A DNA stretch of 59,854 nucleotides from JAICTV01 sp035634055 (GTDB taxonomy: Bacteria > Planctomycetota > Phycisphaerae > Tepidisphaerales > Tepidisphaeraceae), in contig DASQDR010000080.1 of NCBI GenBank assembly GCA_035634055.1, positions 1 through 59,854 of the forward strand. The letters are read 5' to 3'. Below, in pieces: positions 17,655 to 26,680 of the stretch. Position numbers and translations under genes: made by a program. Within the stretch, counting starts at the first letter, position 1; every line of letters starts with the position of its first letter. The notes under the pieces were generated by a model. The model was not told where the DNA came from, made no database searches, and saw only the letters and a list, made by a program, of their open reading frames with translations.

Positions 17655-19217
17655 ATGCGCATTGCCGCCATCGATGTCGGCTCCAATTCCATCCACATGA
17701 TCATCGCCGAGGCCGACGTGCACGGGGGGATCACGACGCTGTGGCGGATGAAGGAGATGGTGGGTTTGGGGCGCTCGACCTTCCCGGCGCGCAACATCTC
17801 CCGTGAGGCGATCGACCGCGGCGTGGCGGCGATGGCGCGGTTCGCGCAGGCGGCGCAGCAGCGCGGGTGCGAGAAGGTCGTCGCCGTCGCCACCAGCGCC
17901 GTCCGCGAGGCGGCCAACGGCGGGGACTTCATCGAGCGCCTCAACCGGCAGTTCAACATCGACGTCCGCGTCATCTCCGGCCGCGAGGAAGCACGGCTGA
18001 TCTACCTCGGCGTGCGGCAGAACTGCTCGCTGAGCCACGGCCCGCACCTGATCATCGACATCGGCGGCGGGAGCGTGGAGTTCATCGTCGCCGACAGCAA
18101 GAAGGCGATCCTCCTCGAGAGCCGCAAGCTGGGCGCAGCGCGCATGACGGCCAGCTTCGTCAAATCCGACCCGATCAGCGACGCCGACCACGCCGCCCTG
18201 CTGGCGCACTACGACAAGGAGCTGCGGGCGCTGGCCGAGCAGATCCTGGCGCTCAAGCCGCAGCGCGCGATCGGCACCAGCGGCACGCTGGAGAACCTCG
18301 CGCTGCTGTGCACCCCGCACGAGCCGCCATCGACCGGTGGCGGCGGCGCGGAGCGCAACGGCAACGGCGACGCCAAGCCGGCCGCCATCGACCGCGCCAA
18401 CTTCGACCCCGTGCTGGCGCAACTGCTCAAGTCCGACTCGCGCCGCCGCGCGCAGATGCACGGGCTGGACGAGGGGCGGCGCGAGCAGGTCGTCGCCGGC
18501 GCGATCCTGGTGGACGAGCTGTTCCGCCGCCTCAAGCTCCGCCGCATCCAGATGTGCAAGTCAGCGCTTCGCGAGGGGATCCTGGTGGACTACCTCTCGC
18601 GCCACCTGCCGGACCTGGCGATCCGCCAGCAGGTGCCCGACCCGCGACTGCGCAGCGTGATCGCGCTGGCGCGGCGGAGCAGTTGGCACCGGACGCACAG
18701 CGAGCAGGTCGCCCGGCTGTGCATGCGGCTGTTCGACGATACCCGCGCGCTGCACGGGCTCGGCACGCCTGAACGCGAGCTGATCGAGTACGCCGCCCTG
18801 CTGCACGACATCGGCTGGCACATCGGGCGCAGCGGTCACCACAAGCACTCGATGTACCTGATCCAGAACGGCGACCTGAAGAACTTCGCGCCCGACGAGG
18901 TGGAGGTTATCGCCAACATCGCGCGCTACCACCGCAAGTCGCCGCCGAAGCAGAAGCACCCCGCTTACGCCAAGCTTTCGCCGCGGAACAAGAAGGTCGT
19001 CTGCACCGGCGCCGCGCTGCTGCGGCTGGCGGACGGTCTGGATCGCAGCCACTCCAGCGTCGTTCGCGACCTCAAGTGCCGCGTCGGCACCAAGGATGTC
19101 CGCTGCCTGCTCACCGCGCGGTGGGACGCGCAGCTCGAGGTCTGGGGCGCGAGCCGCAAGGCAGACCTGTTCGACAAGCTCTTCAAGCGGCCGATCACCT
19201 TCGAGGTCGTGAGGTAG
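17655..19217 (+). CDS. Ppx/GppA exopolyphosphatase family protein with HD domain
   Basis: Hydrolyses polyphosphate or pppGpp; which one cannot be told here. The protein has about 520 residues from ATG 17655 (MRIAAIDVGSNSIHMIIAEA), which is where family members begin; an upstream in-frame ATG at 17589 would add 22 poorly conserved residues. The ASKHA-fold motifs are present: DVGSNSIHM, VATSAVREAANG, SGREEARLIYLG and IIDIGGGSVEFIV. After a Gly/Asn-rich linker the C-terminal half is HD-like (HRTHSEQVARL, then YAALLHDIGWHIG and HHKHSMYLI). It is followed after 8 nt by two thymidylate-kinase-like genes, so a three-gene nucleotide/phosphate cluster is likely. Confidence 0.92.
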   Translation: MRIAAIDVGSNSIHMIIAEADVHGGITTLWRMKEMVGLGRSTFPARNISREAIDRGVAAMARFAQAAQQRGCEKVVAVATSAVREAANGGDFIERLNRQFNIDVRVISGREEARLIYLGVRQNCSLSHGPHLIIDIGGGSVEFIVADSKKAILLESRKLGAARMTASFVKSDPISDADHAALLAHYDKELRALAEQILALKPQRAIGTSGTLENLALLCTPHEPPSTGGGGAERNGNGDAKPAAIDRANFDPVLAQLLKSDSRRRAQMHGLDEGRREQVVAGAILVDELFRRLKLRRIQMCKSALREGILVDYLSRHLPDLAIRQQVPDPRLRSVIALARRSSWHRTHSEQVARLCMRLFDDTRALHGLGTPERELIEYAALLHDIGWHIGRSGHHKHSMYLIQNGDLKNFAPDEVEVIANIARYHRKSPPKQKHPAYAKLSPRNKKVVCTGAALLRLADGLDRSHSSVVRDLKCRVGTKDVRCLLTARWDAQLEVWGASRKADLFDKLFKRPITFEVVR

Positions 19218-19225
19218 TTCCCATT

Positions 19226-19939
19226 ATGGACGCGCTCAGGCAACCGCACTCGTTCCCCGGGAAGCTCATCATCGTCGAGGGCATCGATGGCTCCGGAAAA
19301 AGCACGCAGCTCCAGCTCGCGCTGCGCCACCTCCAGGCCAAGGGGCTCAAGCCGTTCTTCACCGAGTGGAACAGCGCCGACCTGGTCAAGGCGGTCACTA
19401 AGCGCGGGAAGAAGAAGATGTCGCTCACCCCGATGACCTTCTCCCTGCTGCACGCGACGGATTTCGCGCACCGCCTGGTGCACAACATCCTCCCGCCGCT
19501 CAAGGCAGGCATGATCGTGCTGGCCGACCGGTACGTGTACACCGCGTTCGCGCGCGACGTGATCCGCGGGTGCGACCGTGACTGGGTCCGCAAGACCTAC
19601 GACTTCGCCCCGCGCCCGGACCGCGCGTTCTACTTCAACGTCCCGATCGACGTCAGCGTCCAGCGCATCACCAGCGGGCGCGCGAAGATCAAGGACTACG
19701 AGGCGGGGATGGACCTCGGCCTGGCCACGGACCGCGTCAGCAGCTTTAAGATCTTCCAGGGGCGCATCCTCGAGGAGTACGGCCGGATCCGCGACGAGTA
19801 CGGCCTGACCGAGATCGACGCCACCTTGGGCATCGGCGAGCAGCAGCAGTTGATGCGGCAGATGATCGACGAGGCGCTGGCCGACTACCAGCCGCCCCAC
19901 GAGGCGCAGCAGCAGCAGGAAGCGCAGGAGTACGCCTGA
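19226..19939 (+). CDS. Thymidylate-kinase-like P-loop protein, first copy
   Basis: A 237-residue nucleoside-monophosphate-kinase-fold protein. Walker A is EGIDGSGKST (Lys25) and the DR motif is LADRYVYTAFARD (Asp101). In ordinary dTMP kinases the segment after DRY contains S-x-x-A-Y-Q; here it is YTAFARDVIRG, so the acceptor pocket differs and the substrate may not be dTMP. The C-terminus ends in a Gln/Glu-rich tail. It starts 8 nt after ppx with GAGG upstream, and its stop is followed within 2 nt by a paralogue, so the pair is made together. I infer a dimer of the two products, since TMPKs are dimers. Confidence 0.85.
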   Translation: MDALRQPHSFPGKLIIVEGIDGSGKSTQLQLALRHLQAKGLKPFFTEWNSADLVKAVTKRGKKKMSLTPMTFSLLHATDFAHRLVHNILPPLKAGMIVLADRYVYTAFARDVIRGCDRDWVRKTYDFAPRPDRAFYFNVPIDVSVQRITSGRAKIKDYEAGMDLGLATDRVSSFKIFQGRILEEYGRIRDEYGLTEIDATLGIGEQQQLMRQMIDEALADYQPPHEAQQQQEAQEYA

Positions 19940-19941
19940 CC

Positions 19942-20691
19942 ATGAGCACCGAGTTCCACTACCTCGGGCACAAGATGCCCTACCTGCCGGCCGACGGGTG
20001 CACCGGGCGGCTAATCGTCATCGAGGGAACCGACGGCGTCGGACGCTCCACCCAGAGCTTCATGCTCAAGCAGTGGCTCGAGGTCCAGGGGTACGCCGTC
20101 CACGACACCGGCTGGACGCGCTCCAAGCTTGTCGGGCAGGCGATCACCGAGGCCAAGACCGGGCACGCGCTGCACCGCCTGACCTACAGCCTGATGTACG
20201 CCACCGACCTGGCGGACCGACTGGAGTACCAGATCCTGCCCGCGCTGCGCAGCGGGTTCATCGTGCTGGCCGACCGCTACATCTACACCGCCCTCGCCCG
20301 GGGCATCGCGCGCGGCGCCGAGCAAGCGTGGCTGCGCGACCTCTTCAGCTTCGCCGTTGCCCCCGACCTGGTCTTCTACCTCCGCCTCGGCGTGCACGAC
20401 CTCGTCCCGCGCGTGCTCGCCGCCGGCAAGATGAACTACTGGGAAAGCGGCATGGACATGAACTACGGCGACGATCTGCACGACAGCTTCGTCGCCTACC
20501 AGTCGGAGCTGATCAACCAGTTCGACGCGATGGCCGACGAGTACCAGTTCATCACCGTCGACGCACGACAAGAGCCGCAAGCCATCCAGCGGCAGCTCCG
20601 CCGAATGGTCGGCGATTACCTGCACACGTCCGGCTACCAGGTGACCGCCGAGGTGGCGGATCTGAACACCTTGGGCAAACCGGCGCAGTAG
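19942..20691 (+). CDS. Thymidylate-kinase-like P-loop protein, second copy with altered Walker A
   Basis: A 249-residue paralogue of the gene immediately upstream, with the same layout: IVIEGTDGVGRSTQ (27-40), GWTRSKLVGQAITEA, LMYATDLADRL and LADRYIYTALARG (Asp111). The P-loop Lys is replaced by Arg35 (G-R-S-T). The Lys contacts the ATP phosphates and is nearly invariant, so this copy may be catalytically weak, use another phosphate donor, or serve as a regulatory partner of the first copy. Length and frame are intact, so it is not an obvious pseudogene. It ends before a repeat-rich convergent intergenic region. Confidence 0.85.
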   Translation: MSTEFHYLGHKMPYLPADGCTGRLIVIEGTDGVGRSTQSFMLKQWLEVQGYAVHDTGWTRSKLVGQAITEAKTGHALHRLTYSLMYATDLADRLEYQILPALRSGFIVLADRYIYTALARGIARGAEQAWLRDLFSFAVAPDLVFYLRLGVHDLVPRVLAAGKMNYWESGMDMNYGDDLHDSFVAYQSELINQFDAMADEYQFITVDARQEPQAIQRQLRRMVGDYLHTSGYQVTAEVADLNTLGKPAQ

Positions 20692-20703
20692 CCACCCGGA
20701 AAA

Positions 20704-20815
20704 AGTTGCCAGTGGTCAGTTGCCAGTGGTCAGTTGCCAGTTGCCAGTGGAGGCAATGGCAGCTTCCTCTCTGGCAACTGGCAACTAACCCCTGGCAACT
20801 CTTCCCCCCCCCCCC
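20704..20815. repeat. TTGCCAGT direct/inverted repeat cluster with C12 run
   Basis: AGTTGCCAGTGGTC is repeated at 20704 and 20718, with further TTGCCAG copies to 20750. CTGGCAACTGGCAACT (20771-20786) and CTGGCAACT (20792-20800) are their inverse, so the region folds into hairpins between convergent genes. It ends in 12 consecutive C (20804-20815), a likely slippage site. It probably serves as a two-way terminator and as a dispersed repeat. Confidence 0.7.
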
Positions 20816-20825
20816 GCCGCACCGG

Positions 20826-22613
20826 TCATTTTTTGGGCGTCAGGCGCGCTTCCCGCAGGTTCATCACGCCGCCGCTCGGCATCGTCGTCGGCCGCAGGCG
20901 AAGGCTGTGCGTGCCCTTCGGCAGGTCGATGGTGCCCAGCGACATCGTCTTGTAGTCGCCCCACCCGCCGGTGCCGGAGATGGTGCCGGTGAGCTTTGCA
21001 CTGGACTGATCGCCGATGGACATTTCCACCTCCGCCCCCGCCCGCGCGTCCTGGCAGGAATAATCCAGCTCGACCTCGTACTGGCTCGCCGCCGGCAGGA
21101 GGATGTCCCACGTCAGGAAGGCCCGAGCGTCGGTCCAGCGGCCGATGTTCTCGCCGCCCACAGCGCTCTCGAGCCGCGCGCCGCGGCCGTTGATCTGCGC
21201 CTCGCCCGCGCGCAGGTGGAGCGTCCCGTCCGCGCCGGGCGACGTCGCGAAAGAACGCGGGTCCACCTCGGGCGGGCCCGCGCACTCCACCACCACCACC
21301 GTCGCGATCGGGTCCGGCGACGCGGGCTTTGCGATCTTCAGCACGTTCACGCCGCGCTCGTCGTTCTCTGACGCCCACTCCGCGGTCGCCCCGCCGCGCA
21401 GCAGGTGAACCTTCTCCACCTTCGTCGTCAGCCCGCTGACCTTGATGCCGTCCTCGGGCCAGTTGAACACGTGCAGGAAAAGCTGGTTTCCGCGCACGGT
21501 CGCGCGGCCGTCGAAGCTGTACTTCTTGAACGGGCTGGCGCTGGTGCCGTAGACGGCGTCGCCGTACACCTTCACCCACTCGCCCACCGCCCGCAGGCGC
21601 TCGATGCTGGGTTGCGGGATCTCGCCCTCGGAGGTCGGGCCGACGTTGAGCAAATAGTTTCCCCCCTTGCTCGCGGCCTCGACGAGCTGACGCACGAGTT
21701 TTTCCGTCGGCTTCCAGTTCTGGTCGTAGCTCTTGAACCCCCAGGTGTCGTTCATGGTCATGCAGGTTTCCCAGTCGCGCCCGGGGTAGCCGGTGGCGGG
21801 GATGTACTGCTCGGGGGTCTCGGTGTCACCGGGGTAGCCGGCGCCGAGCCGGTTGTTGGTGATGATGTGGGGCTGGAGCTTGACCAGCGGCAGCAGCAGG
21901 TCGGCGCGCTCCTTGTTCATCTCGTGCGGCGTGTCCCACCAGAGCACCGCGATGTCGCCGTAGTTTCCGAGGATCTCCTTCACCTGCGGGACGGCGATGT
22001 TGCGGATGTACTCGTCCATGCTGCCGTCCTGCGCGGCCGGATCCCAGTGCCCGCCGATGGCCGAACCGCCCTTGTGATGCCAGTCCTGCGCCTGCGAGTA
22101 ATAGAACCCCAGCTTGAGGCCATGCTTGCGGCACGCCTCCGCCAATGGCTTGAGCAGGTCCTGCTTGTACGGCGTGGCATCGACGACGTCGAAATCCGTC
22201 GCCTTGGAGTCGAACAGCGCGAAGCCGTCGTGGTGCTTGGAGGTGATGACGATGTACTTCATGCCCGCGTCCTTCGCGAGCCGCACCCACGCGTCGGGGT
22301 CGTACTTCGTCGGGTTGAACTGCTTGGCATACCCCGCGTATTCGGCGACCGGGATCTTGGCGCGCTGCTGGATCCACTCGCCGATGCCGGGGATCTGCTC
22401 CCCCTTGTAGGTGCCCGCGGGCACGGAGTAGATGCCCCAGTGGATGAACATGCCGAAGCGCGCCTCGCGCCACCACTTCATCCGTGCGTCGCGCGATTCC
22501 TTTGCTTCACCCGGCATCCCCTGCGCCGGCCGCTGGCGCTCCTGAGCCGCGGCGGTCGCAGAAAGCAATGCCAGCACCGACAACGCCATGGTTACGACAG
22601 ACGCTCGATTCAT
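20826..22613 (-). CDS. Alpha-L-fucosidase, GH29
   Basis: Removes terminal alpha-L-fucose from glycans. The 595-residue protein has a signal peptide (ALSVLALLSATAAAQ) and a GH29 catalytic domain with WWREARFGMFIHWGIYSVPA, ITSKHHDGFALFDSKATDFD and GFYYSQAQDWHH; the expected nucleophile Asp is in VLWWDTPHEM near residue 225. SKGGNYLLNVGPTSEGEIPQ is a family signature. After about residue 430 an extra beta-rich region (SQYEVELDYSCQDARAGAE) looks like a carbohydrate-binding or DUF5077-like domain. It lies 24 nt after the beta-mannosidase gene on the same strand, so the two form a glycan-degrading operon. Confidence 0.95.
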   Translation of the reverse strand: MNRASVVTMALSVLALLSATAAAQERQRPAQGMPGEAKESRDARMKWWREARFGMFIHWGIYSVPAGTYKGEQIPGIGEWIQQRAKIPVAEYAGYAKQFNPTKYDPDAWVRLAKDAGMKYIVITSKHHDGFALFDSKATDFDVVDATPYKQDLLKPLAEACRKHGLKLGFYYSQAQDWHHKGGSAIGGHWDPAAQDGSMDEYIRNIAVPQVKEILGNYGDIAVLWWDTPHEMNKERADLLLPLVKLQPHIITNNRLGAGYPGDTETPEQYIPATGYPGRDWETCMTMNDTWGFKSYDQNWKPTEKLVRQLVEAASKGGNYLLNVGPTSEGEIPQPSIERLRAVGEWVKVYGDAVYGTSASPFKKYSFDGRATVRGNQLFLHVFNWPEDGIKVSGLTTKVEKVHLLRGGATAEWASENDERGVNVLKIAKPASPDPIATVVVVECAGPPEVDPRSFATSPGADGTLHLRAGEAQINGRGARLESAVGGENIGRWTDARAFLTWDILLPAASQYEVELDYSCQDARAGAEVEMSIGDQSSAKLTGTISGTGGWGDYKTMSLGTIDLPKGTHSLRLRPTTMPSGGVMNLREARLTPKK

Positions 22614-22637
22614 CCGATCCTCCTCTGTGTGCGCGTA

Positions 22638-25322
22638 TCAAGCATTGTTACCGAAGGAGTTCGCGCAGCGAAAGACCGGTGGCGACGTGAGCTGTTCCCG
22701 GGTCAGTTCGCGCGGCGACTCGATCACGAACGTGAAGGCGTTGCCCGGCAACAGCGTGACGAGCTGCTCGCTCACCGTCGCGGCCGGATCCAGGCGGTCG
22801 GCGAAGAGGCAGACGTCGCGCAGCAACGTCTCGGCCTCGATGCGCAACAGGTACCGCTGTCCCTCCCGCCGGAGGTGCGACGCGAATCGCGGTTGCGGGT
22901 AGCGGATCGCCTTGTCCGGCACGAAGAACCAGAACGCGCTTCGCGCGTCCTGGCCGAAGTGAACGAGCTCGCGCGACGGATCGCCTGGCGTTGCCACGGA
23001 TCGGTCAAGCGTCTGACGGTGCACACCGCGCGGCGGGACGGTGAACTCCATCGGCTGCGCCGCCAGGACCGCGCCTTCGAACGTCTGCCGCGCCGCGCCG
23101 GTACCGCGCACCTCCAGCGGTTCGTCGCGGTCGTTGATCGCGCAGAGCGACAGCGACCCGTCCGGCTCGGGCTGGAACGTCCAGAGCACGTCGGCGAAGA
23201 ACCGCCGCGTCGCGTACCACAGCGGCTTCGGCCGGCCGTCGCCGTCGATGCAGCTCCAGCTCGTCACGCCGGGCCAGCAGTCGTTGAGCTGCCAGTACAA
23301 GGTCCCCATGCACGTCGGCTGGCGGCTGCGGAACCACTCGACACCCAGCGTCAGCGCGCGCGCCTGGTTCACCTGGAGCAGGTAGTGCAGGTCGTCAAAA
23401 TTGACGCGCGAGGGCAACGGGTCCGCGGTGTGCAGCGGCGCGTGAAGGGTCGGCGGCGTCTGCGGCCTGCGGCCCTGCGGGTCGAGCGACGCGAGCATCT
23501 CGCTCAAGCCCGGCAAGTTGAACTGTCGGACGAGGTGACGCAGGTTGCGGCGGTCGCCGTCGTCCTGGTCCGAGAACGCGTTGCCGGACTTCTGGTGGTG
23601 GCGCATCGCCAGCGAGCCAAAGTCGCGACCCGCCTCCGCGACAACCGACGCGATGCTGGCGTACGTCGCCGGGCCCTGGAAGCCGAACTCGGAGCAGAAG
23701 CGCGGCTCGAACGCGCGGTAAGCGGCGTAGTCGTCCTTGAACCATGCTTCCCACACGTGCTTGTTGCCGTGCGTCGCGGCGTTGGGGTGAACGCCGTCGT
23801 CCACGTCATGGTCCCCCGACCACGGGCTGCCGGCCCAGTAGGGAACCGTCGGCGTCAGCTCTTTGGCGAGCTTTGGGAGCAAATCGAAGTAATACCCCTT
23901 GCCCCACGTGCGACCCTGCACCTGCGGCTTCCAGCCCCAGTCGCGGTAGCCCCACAGGTTCTCGTTGCACCCGTTCCAGATCGCGAGGCTCGGGTGGTGC
24001 GCGATTCGGGCCACGTTGTCGCGCACCTCGGCTTCCACCTCCGACCGGAACGGCTCCTCCTCCGGGTACATGGCGCAGGCGAACGGGAAATCCTGCCAGA
24101 CCAGGACGCCGAGCTCGTCGCAGATGGAGTAGAACTCGTCCGTCTCGTAAATCCCCCCGCCCCACACGCGCAGCATGTTCGCCCCCGCGTCCACCGCCTG
24201 CTGGATGCGCTGGCGCAGCCGCGCGGGCTCGTTGGCGCGGTCGAGGAAGCAGTCGTCGGGAATCCAGTTGAACCCTTTGCAGAAGATCGGCTTGCCGTTG
24301 ACCTTCAGGACGAACTTGCGGCCGATGTCATCGGGCGAGGTGTCGAGAGCGACCGTGCGGAGGCCGATGCGGGTGCTGTAGTCGTCAAGAATTGTGCCGT
24401 CGCGTGCGGCGAGCGCGAACTTGAGGTCGCGGAGCGGTTGTTGCCCGTGCCCGCGCGGCCACCAAGGTCGGGGGCGTTGAAGCTCCGCTTCGAAGCTGAC
24501 CCGGTTCTCCTCGACCCATACCAGCCAACCGTCGCGGACGGCCCTCGCGTTATCCGAGGGGTCGTGGCCTTCGTGAAAGACTTCGAGGCTCCCGCGCAGC
24601 TTCGGGTGGTGCGGGAACTCGGCCCGCTTCGGCGGCCCGCCGGAGAACTGGACATTAATGTCGAAGCGTACGAGCGCCGTGTCCTGTTCGTGATCGACGA
24701 GCAAGAGCTGGTGGCGCAAGCCCGCGATCCTTGCCTCGCTCCACCCCTCCAACCTCACCCCCTTCCAGATCCCACACGTCGGCAGCGCCGGTCCCCAGTC
24801 CCATCCGAAATTGCACGCCATCTTGCGGATGAAGTTGAACGGGCCGGCGACGCCGTTGACGTACGGGAGCGGGCCGAGCTTGTCGCGCATTGCCTCGGCG
24901 TACCTGACGGGCGAGGCGAAAGTGATCGTCAGCTCGTTCACGCCGCGCTTGAGCCAGGCGCGGACGTCGAACCGGTAGCTGCGGTGCATGTTCTGCGTCT
25001 GCGCGACAAGCTGCCCGTTCAATTCGATGCGGGCGACGGTGTCGAGGCCGTCGCAGGCCAGGTCGATCCGCTCGTGCGTGAAGAGTTGCTCCTCGACCGT
25101 GAAGGTGGTGCGGTACTGCCAGTCGGTTCGCCCGATCCACGTCAGCGCGTACTCGTTCAAATCGCGGTACGGGTCGGGGATGTGCCCGGCGCGCAGCAGA
25201 TCGGTGTGGACGCAACCGGGAACGACCGCGGGAACCGCTGAGCCGCGGAGCGGCGATGGGACTTCGGTGAGGTCACCGACGGCGCGGACGGTCCAGCCGG
25301 CGTGCAGGGGTTGCCTGTTCAT
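22638..25322 (-). CDS. Beta-mannosidase, GH2
   Basis: Cleaves terminal beta-mannose residues. The 894 residues contain the GH2 jelly-roll (DWQYRTTFTVEE, IELNGQLVAQTQNMHRSYRF), the FGWDWGPALPTCGIWKGV segment typical of beta-mannosidases, the TIM barrel with KGFNWIPDDCFLDR and LRVWGGGIYETDEFY, the acid/base motif WNGCNEN near residue 450 and the nucleophile motif CSEFGFQG near 543. The sugar-contact YWQLNDCWPG is also present. No signal peptide is visible, so it probably works in the cytoplasm or periplasm on imported oligosaccharides, unlike the secreted fucosidase downstream. It is divergent from pldA across about 50 bp. Confidence 0.95.
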   Translation of the reverse strand: MNRQPLHAGWTVRAVGDLTEVPSPLRGSAVPAVVPGCVHTDLLRAGHIPDPYRDLNEYALTWIGRTDWQYRTTFTVEEQLFTHERIDLACDGLDTVARIELNGQLVAQTQNMHRSYRFDVRAWLKRGVNELTITFASPVRYAEAMRDKLGPLPYVNGVAGPFNFIRKMACNFGWDWGPALPTCGIWKGVRLEGWSEARIAGLRHQLLLVDHEQDTALVRFDINVQFSGGPPKRAEFPHHPKLRGSLEVFHEGHDPSDNARAVRDGWLVWVEENRVSFEAELQRPRPWWPRGHGQQPLRDLKFALAARDGTILDDYSTRIGLRTVALDTSPDDIGRKFVLKVNGKPIFCKGFNWIPDDCFLDRANEPARLRQRIQQAVDAGANMLRVWGGGIYETDEFYSICDELGVLVWQDFPFACAMYPEEEPFRSEVEAEVRDNVARIAHHPSLAIWNGCNENLWGYRDWGWKPQVQGRTWGKGYYFDLLPKLAKELTPTVPYWAGSPWSGDHDVDDGVHPNAATHGNKHVWEAWFKDDYAAYRAFEPRFCSEFGFQGPATYASIASVVAEAGRDFGSLAMRHHQKSGNAFSDQDDGDRRNLRHLVRQFNLPGLSEMLASLDPQGRRPQTPPTLHAPLHTADPLPSRVNFDDLHYLLQVNQARALTLGVEWFRSRQPTCMGTLYWQLNDCWPGVTSWSCIDGDGRPKPLWYATRRFFADVLWTFQPEPDGSLSLCAINDRDEPLEVRGTGAARQTFEGAVLAAQPMEFTVPPRGVHRQTLDRSVATPGDPSRELVHFGQDARSAFWFFVPDKAIRYPQPRFASHLRREGQRYLLRIEAETLLRDVCLFADRLDPAATVSEQLVTLLPGNAFTFVIESPRELTREQLTSPPVFRCANSFGNNA

Positions 25323-25373
25323 GTTTCTGTCACGGCAGAGTCGCCGCGCTCCGGATCGGAAGCAAGGGAGGCT

Positions 25374-26477
25374 ATGTTGTCGTCCGACATGGTGAAATCA
25401 ATCGCGGCCACGGGGGTGCTGGTGATTTGCTGCCTCGGCGCGCCCGCGGCGGCACAGGCGCAGGCCGCGCCGGTGGTGCACGGCGAGCCGGCGACGCGAC
25501 CGTCAGTAACCCCGGGTCGTGGCGTTCCGAATTGGCTGGGGGGCGAGGAGGAGGCGGCGAAACCGCAAGCGGGCGGGGCGAGCGCTGAAATTCCGGCGCC
25601 CGCGTCGGCGGTCACTGTGGACTCAGCAGCCAGCACACAGCCGTTTGCAACCCCCGCGCCTGACGCCTCGCGGGCGCAGACCGGGGAAGACGCGCGGGAG
25701 CGGCCGCGCGTCGAGACCGGGATGTTGGAGTACCTCGCCGTCCGATTCGCGCCGCACGAGCCGATGTACTTCGTCGCGGGCTTCGCCGAGCCCACGTCGA
25801 AGTTCCAGTTCAGCCTGAAGTACCAGGTGATCGGCGACGAGGGCTCGCTCGCGCGGGCGGCGCCGTGGGTAACGGGGTTTCACCTCGCCTACTCGCAGAC
25901 GTCGTTCTGGGACCTGGCCGGCGGAGAGAGCAACCCGTTCTTTGATTCCAGCTACCGCCCGGAGGTGCTCTACCTGTACGAGCAGCCGGACGCGAAATGG
26001 CTGCCCGGCCTGGCGCGCTTCGATGTGCAGACCGGGCTGCGGCACGAGTCCAACGGGCAGGAGGGGCCGGACTCGCGCAGCCTGAACATGGTCTACGTGC
26101 AGCCGGTCTTCACCTTCGGCGACCCCGGCACCGGGGCGGCGCGCGGCGGGTTCTTCGTCGCGGTCGCGCCGCGCGTGTGGGGGTACGTCTTCAACCTGGA
26201 CGACAACCCGGACATCGCCGAGTACCGCGGCTACGGCGACCTGCGCGTCGTCGCCGGCTGGCGCGGCGGGTGGCAGCTCTCGGCCTTGGGGCGGATGGGC
26301 AACGACTGGGACAAGGGCGGCCTTGAGCTGAGCCTCAGCTATCCCCTGCGCAACATCACCCGCGGCAACTTAGACCTCTACCTCTACGGCCAGTTCTGGA
26401 CCGGCTACGGCGAGAGCCTGCTCGAATACGAGGAGAGCACGACGACCTTCCGCCTGGGCGTGGCGATCGTGAGGTGA
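25374..26477 (+). CDS. pldA: Outer membrane phospholipase A
   Basis: OMPLA is a beta-barrel enzyme that hydrolyses phospholipids that have strayed into the outer leaflet of the outer membrane. The predicted 367 residues start with a signal peptide (SIAATGVLVICCLGAPAAAQ), then a Pro/Ala/Thr-rich linker to about 110, then the barrel. LRHESNGQEGPDSRSLN contains His224, Ser226 and Asn238, the same 2- and 12-residue spacing as E. coli His142-Ser144-Asn156. Alternating amphipathic strands and a terminal aromatic/valine-rich strand fit a barrel. AAGGGAGG is only 2 nt before ATG 25374; TTG 25377 or ATG 25389 could be the true start. It shows that this organism has an outer membrane. Confidence 0.92.
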   Translation: MLSSDMVKSIAATGVLVICCLGAPAAAQAQAAPVVHGEPATRPSVTPGRGVPNWLGGEEEAAKPQAGGASAEIPAPASAVTVDSAASTQPFATPAPDASRAQTGEDARERPRVETGMLEYLAVRFAPHEPMYFVAGFAEPTSKFQFSLKYQVIGDEGSLARAAPWVTGFHLAYSQTSFWDLAGGESNPFFDSSYRPEVLYLYEQPDAKWLPGLARFDVQTGLRHESNGQEGPDSRSLNMVYVQPVFTFGDPGTGAARGGFFVAVAPRVWGYVFNLDDNPDIAEYRGYGDLRVVAGWRGGWQLSALGRMGNDWDKGGLELSLSYPLRNITRGNLDLYLYGQFWTGYGESLLEYEESTTTFRLGVAIVR

Positions 26478-26528
26478 GGGACCAACGATCTCTCGTGGTA
26501 CGCCGGCAGAGGGCGGGGCTGCGCCTAA

Positions 26529-26607
26529 GGCTTGAACATTGAGGATTGAAGACTTGAAAGGCCGCGCGTTGCGCGGCGTTCAGGTTCCAATCGTCAATCC
26601 TCAAGCC
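26529..26607. repeat. Palindromic intergenic element, copy A
   Basis: Begins GGCTTGAACATTGAGGATTG and ends AATCGTCAATCCTCAAGCC, forming an imperfect long stem with a GC-rich inner hairpin (GGCCGCGC-GTT-GCGCGGCG). An inverted copy lies at 30013-30090. It sits between the convergent pldA and hisF genes. Confidence 0.85.
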
Positions 26608-26636
26608 CCCTGCCCAGCCCGGCCCTCACCCGATCC

Positions 26637-26666
26637 CTCTCCCGATACGCGGGCGTAGCGGGAGAG
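26637..26666. terminator. Hairpin between pldA and hisF
   Basis: CTCTCCCG (26637-26644) pairs with CGGGAGAG (26659-26666), enclosing GATACGCGGGCGTAG. It lies 14 nt from the hisF stop and serves convergent genes. No T-run, so termination is inferred from position and the recurring CCCTCTCC core. Confidence 0.5.
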
Positions 26667-26680
26667 CGGACCACATGAAA

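Noticed and set aside
20704..20760. Direct TTGCCAGT repeats considered as a CRISPR array
   Set aside because: Spacing is irregular and 6-14 nt, with no spacers of typical length and no cas genes.
21405..25241. Plus-strand open frame of 1278 codons
   Set aside because: It is antisense to the GH29 and GH2 genes, whose motifs are complete; high G+C makes long open antisense frames common.
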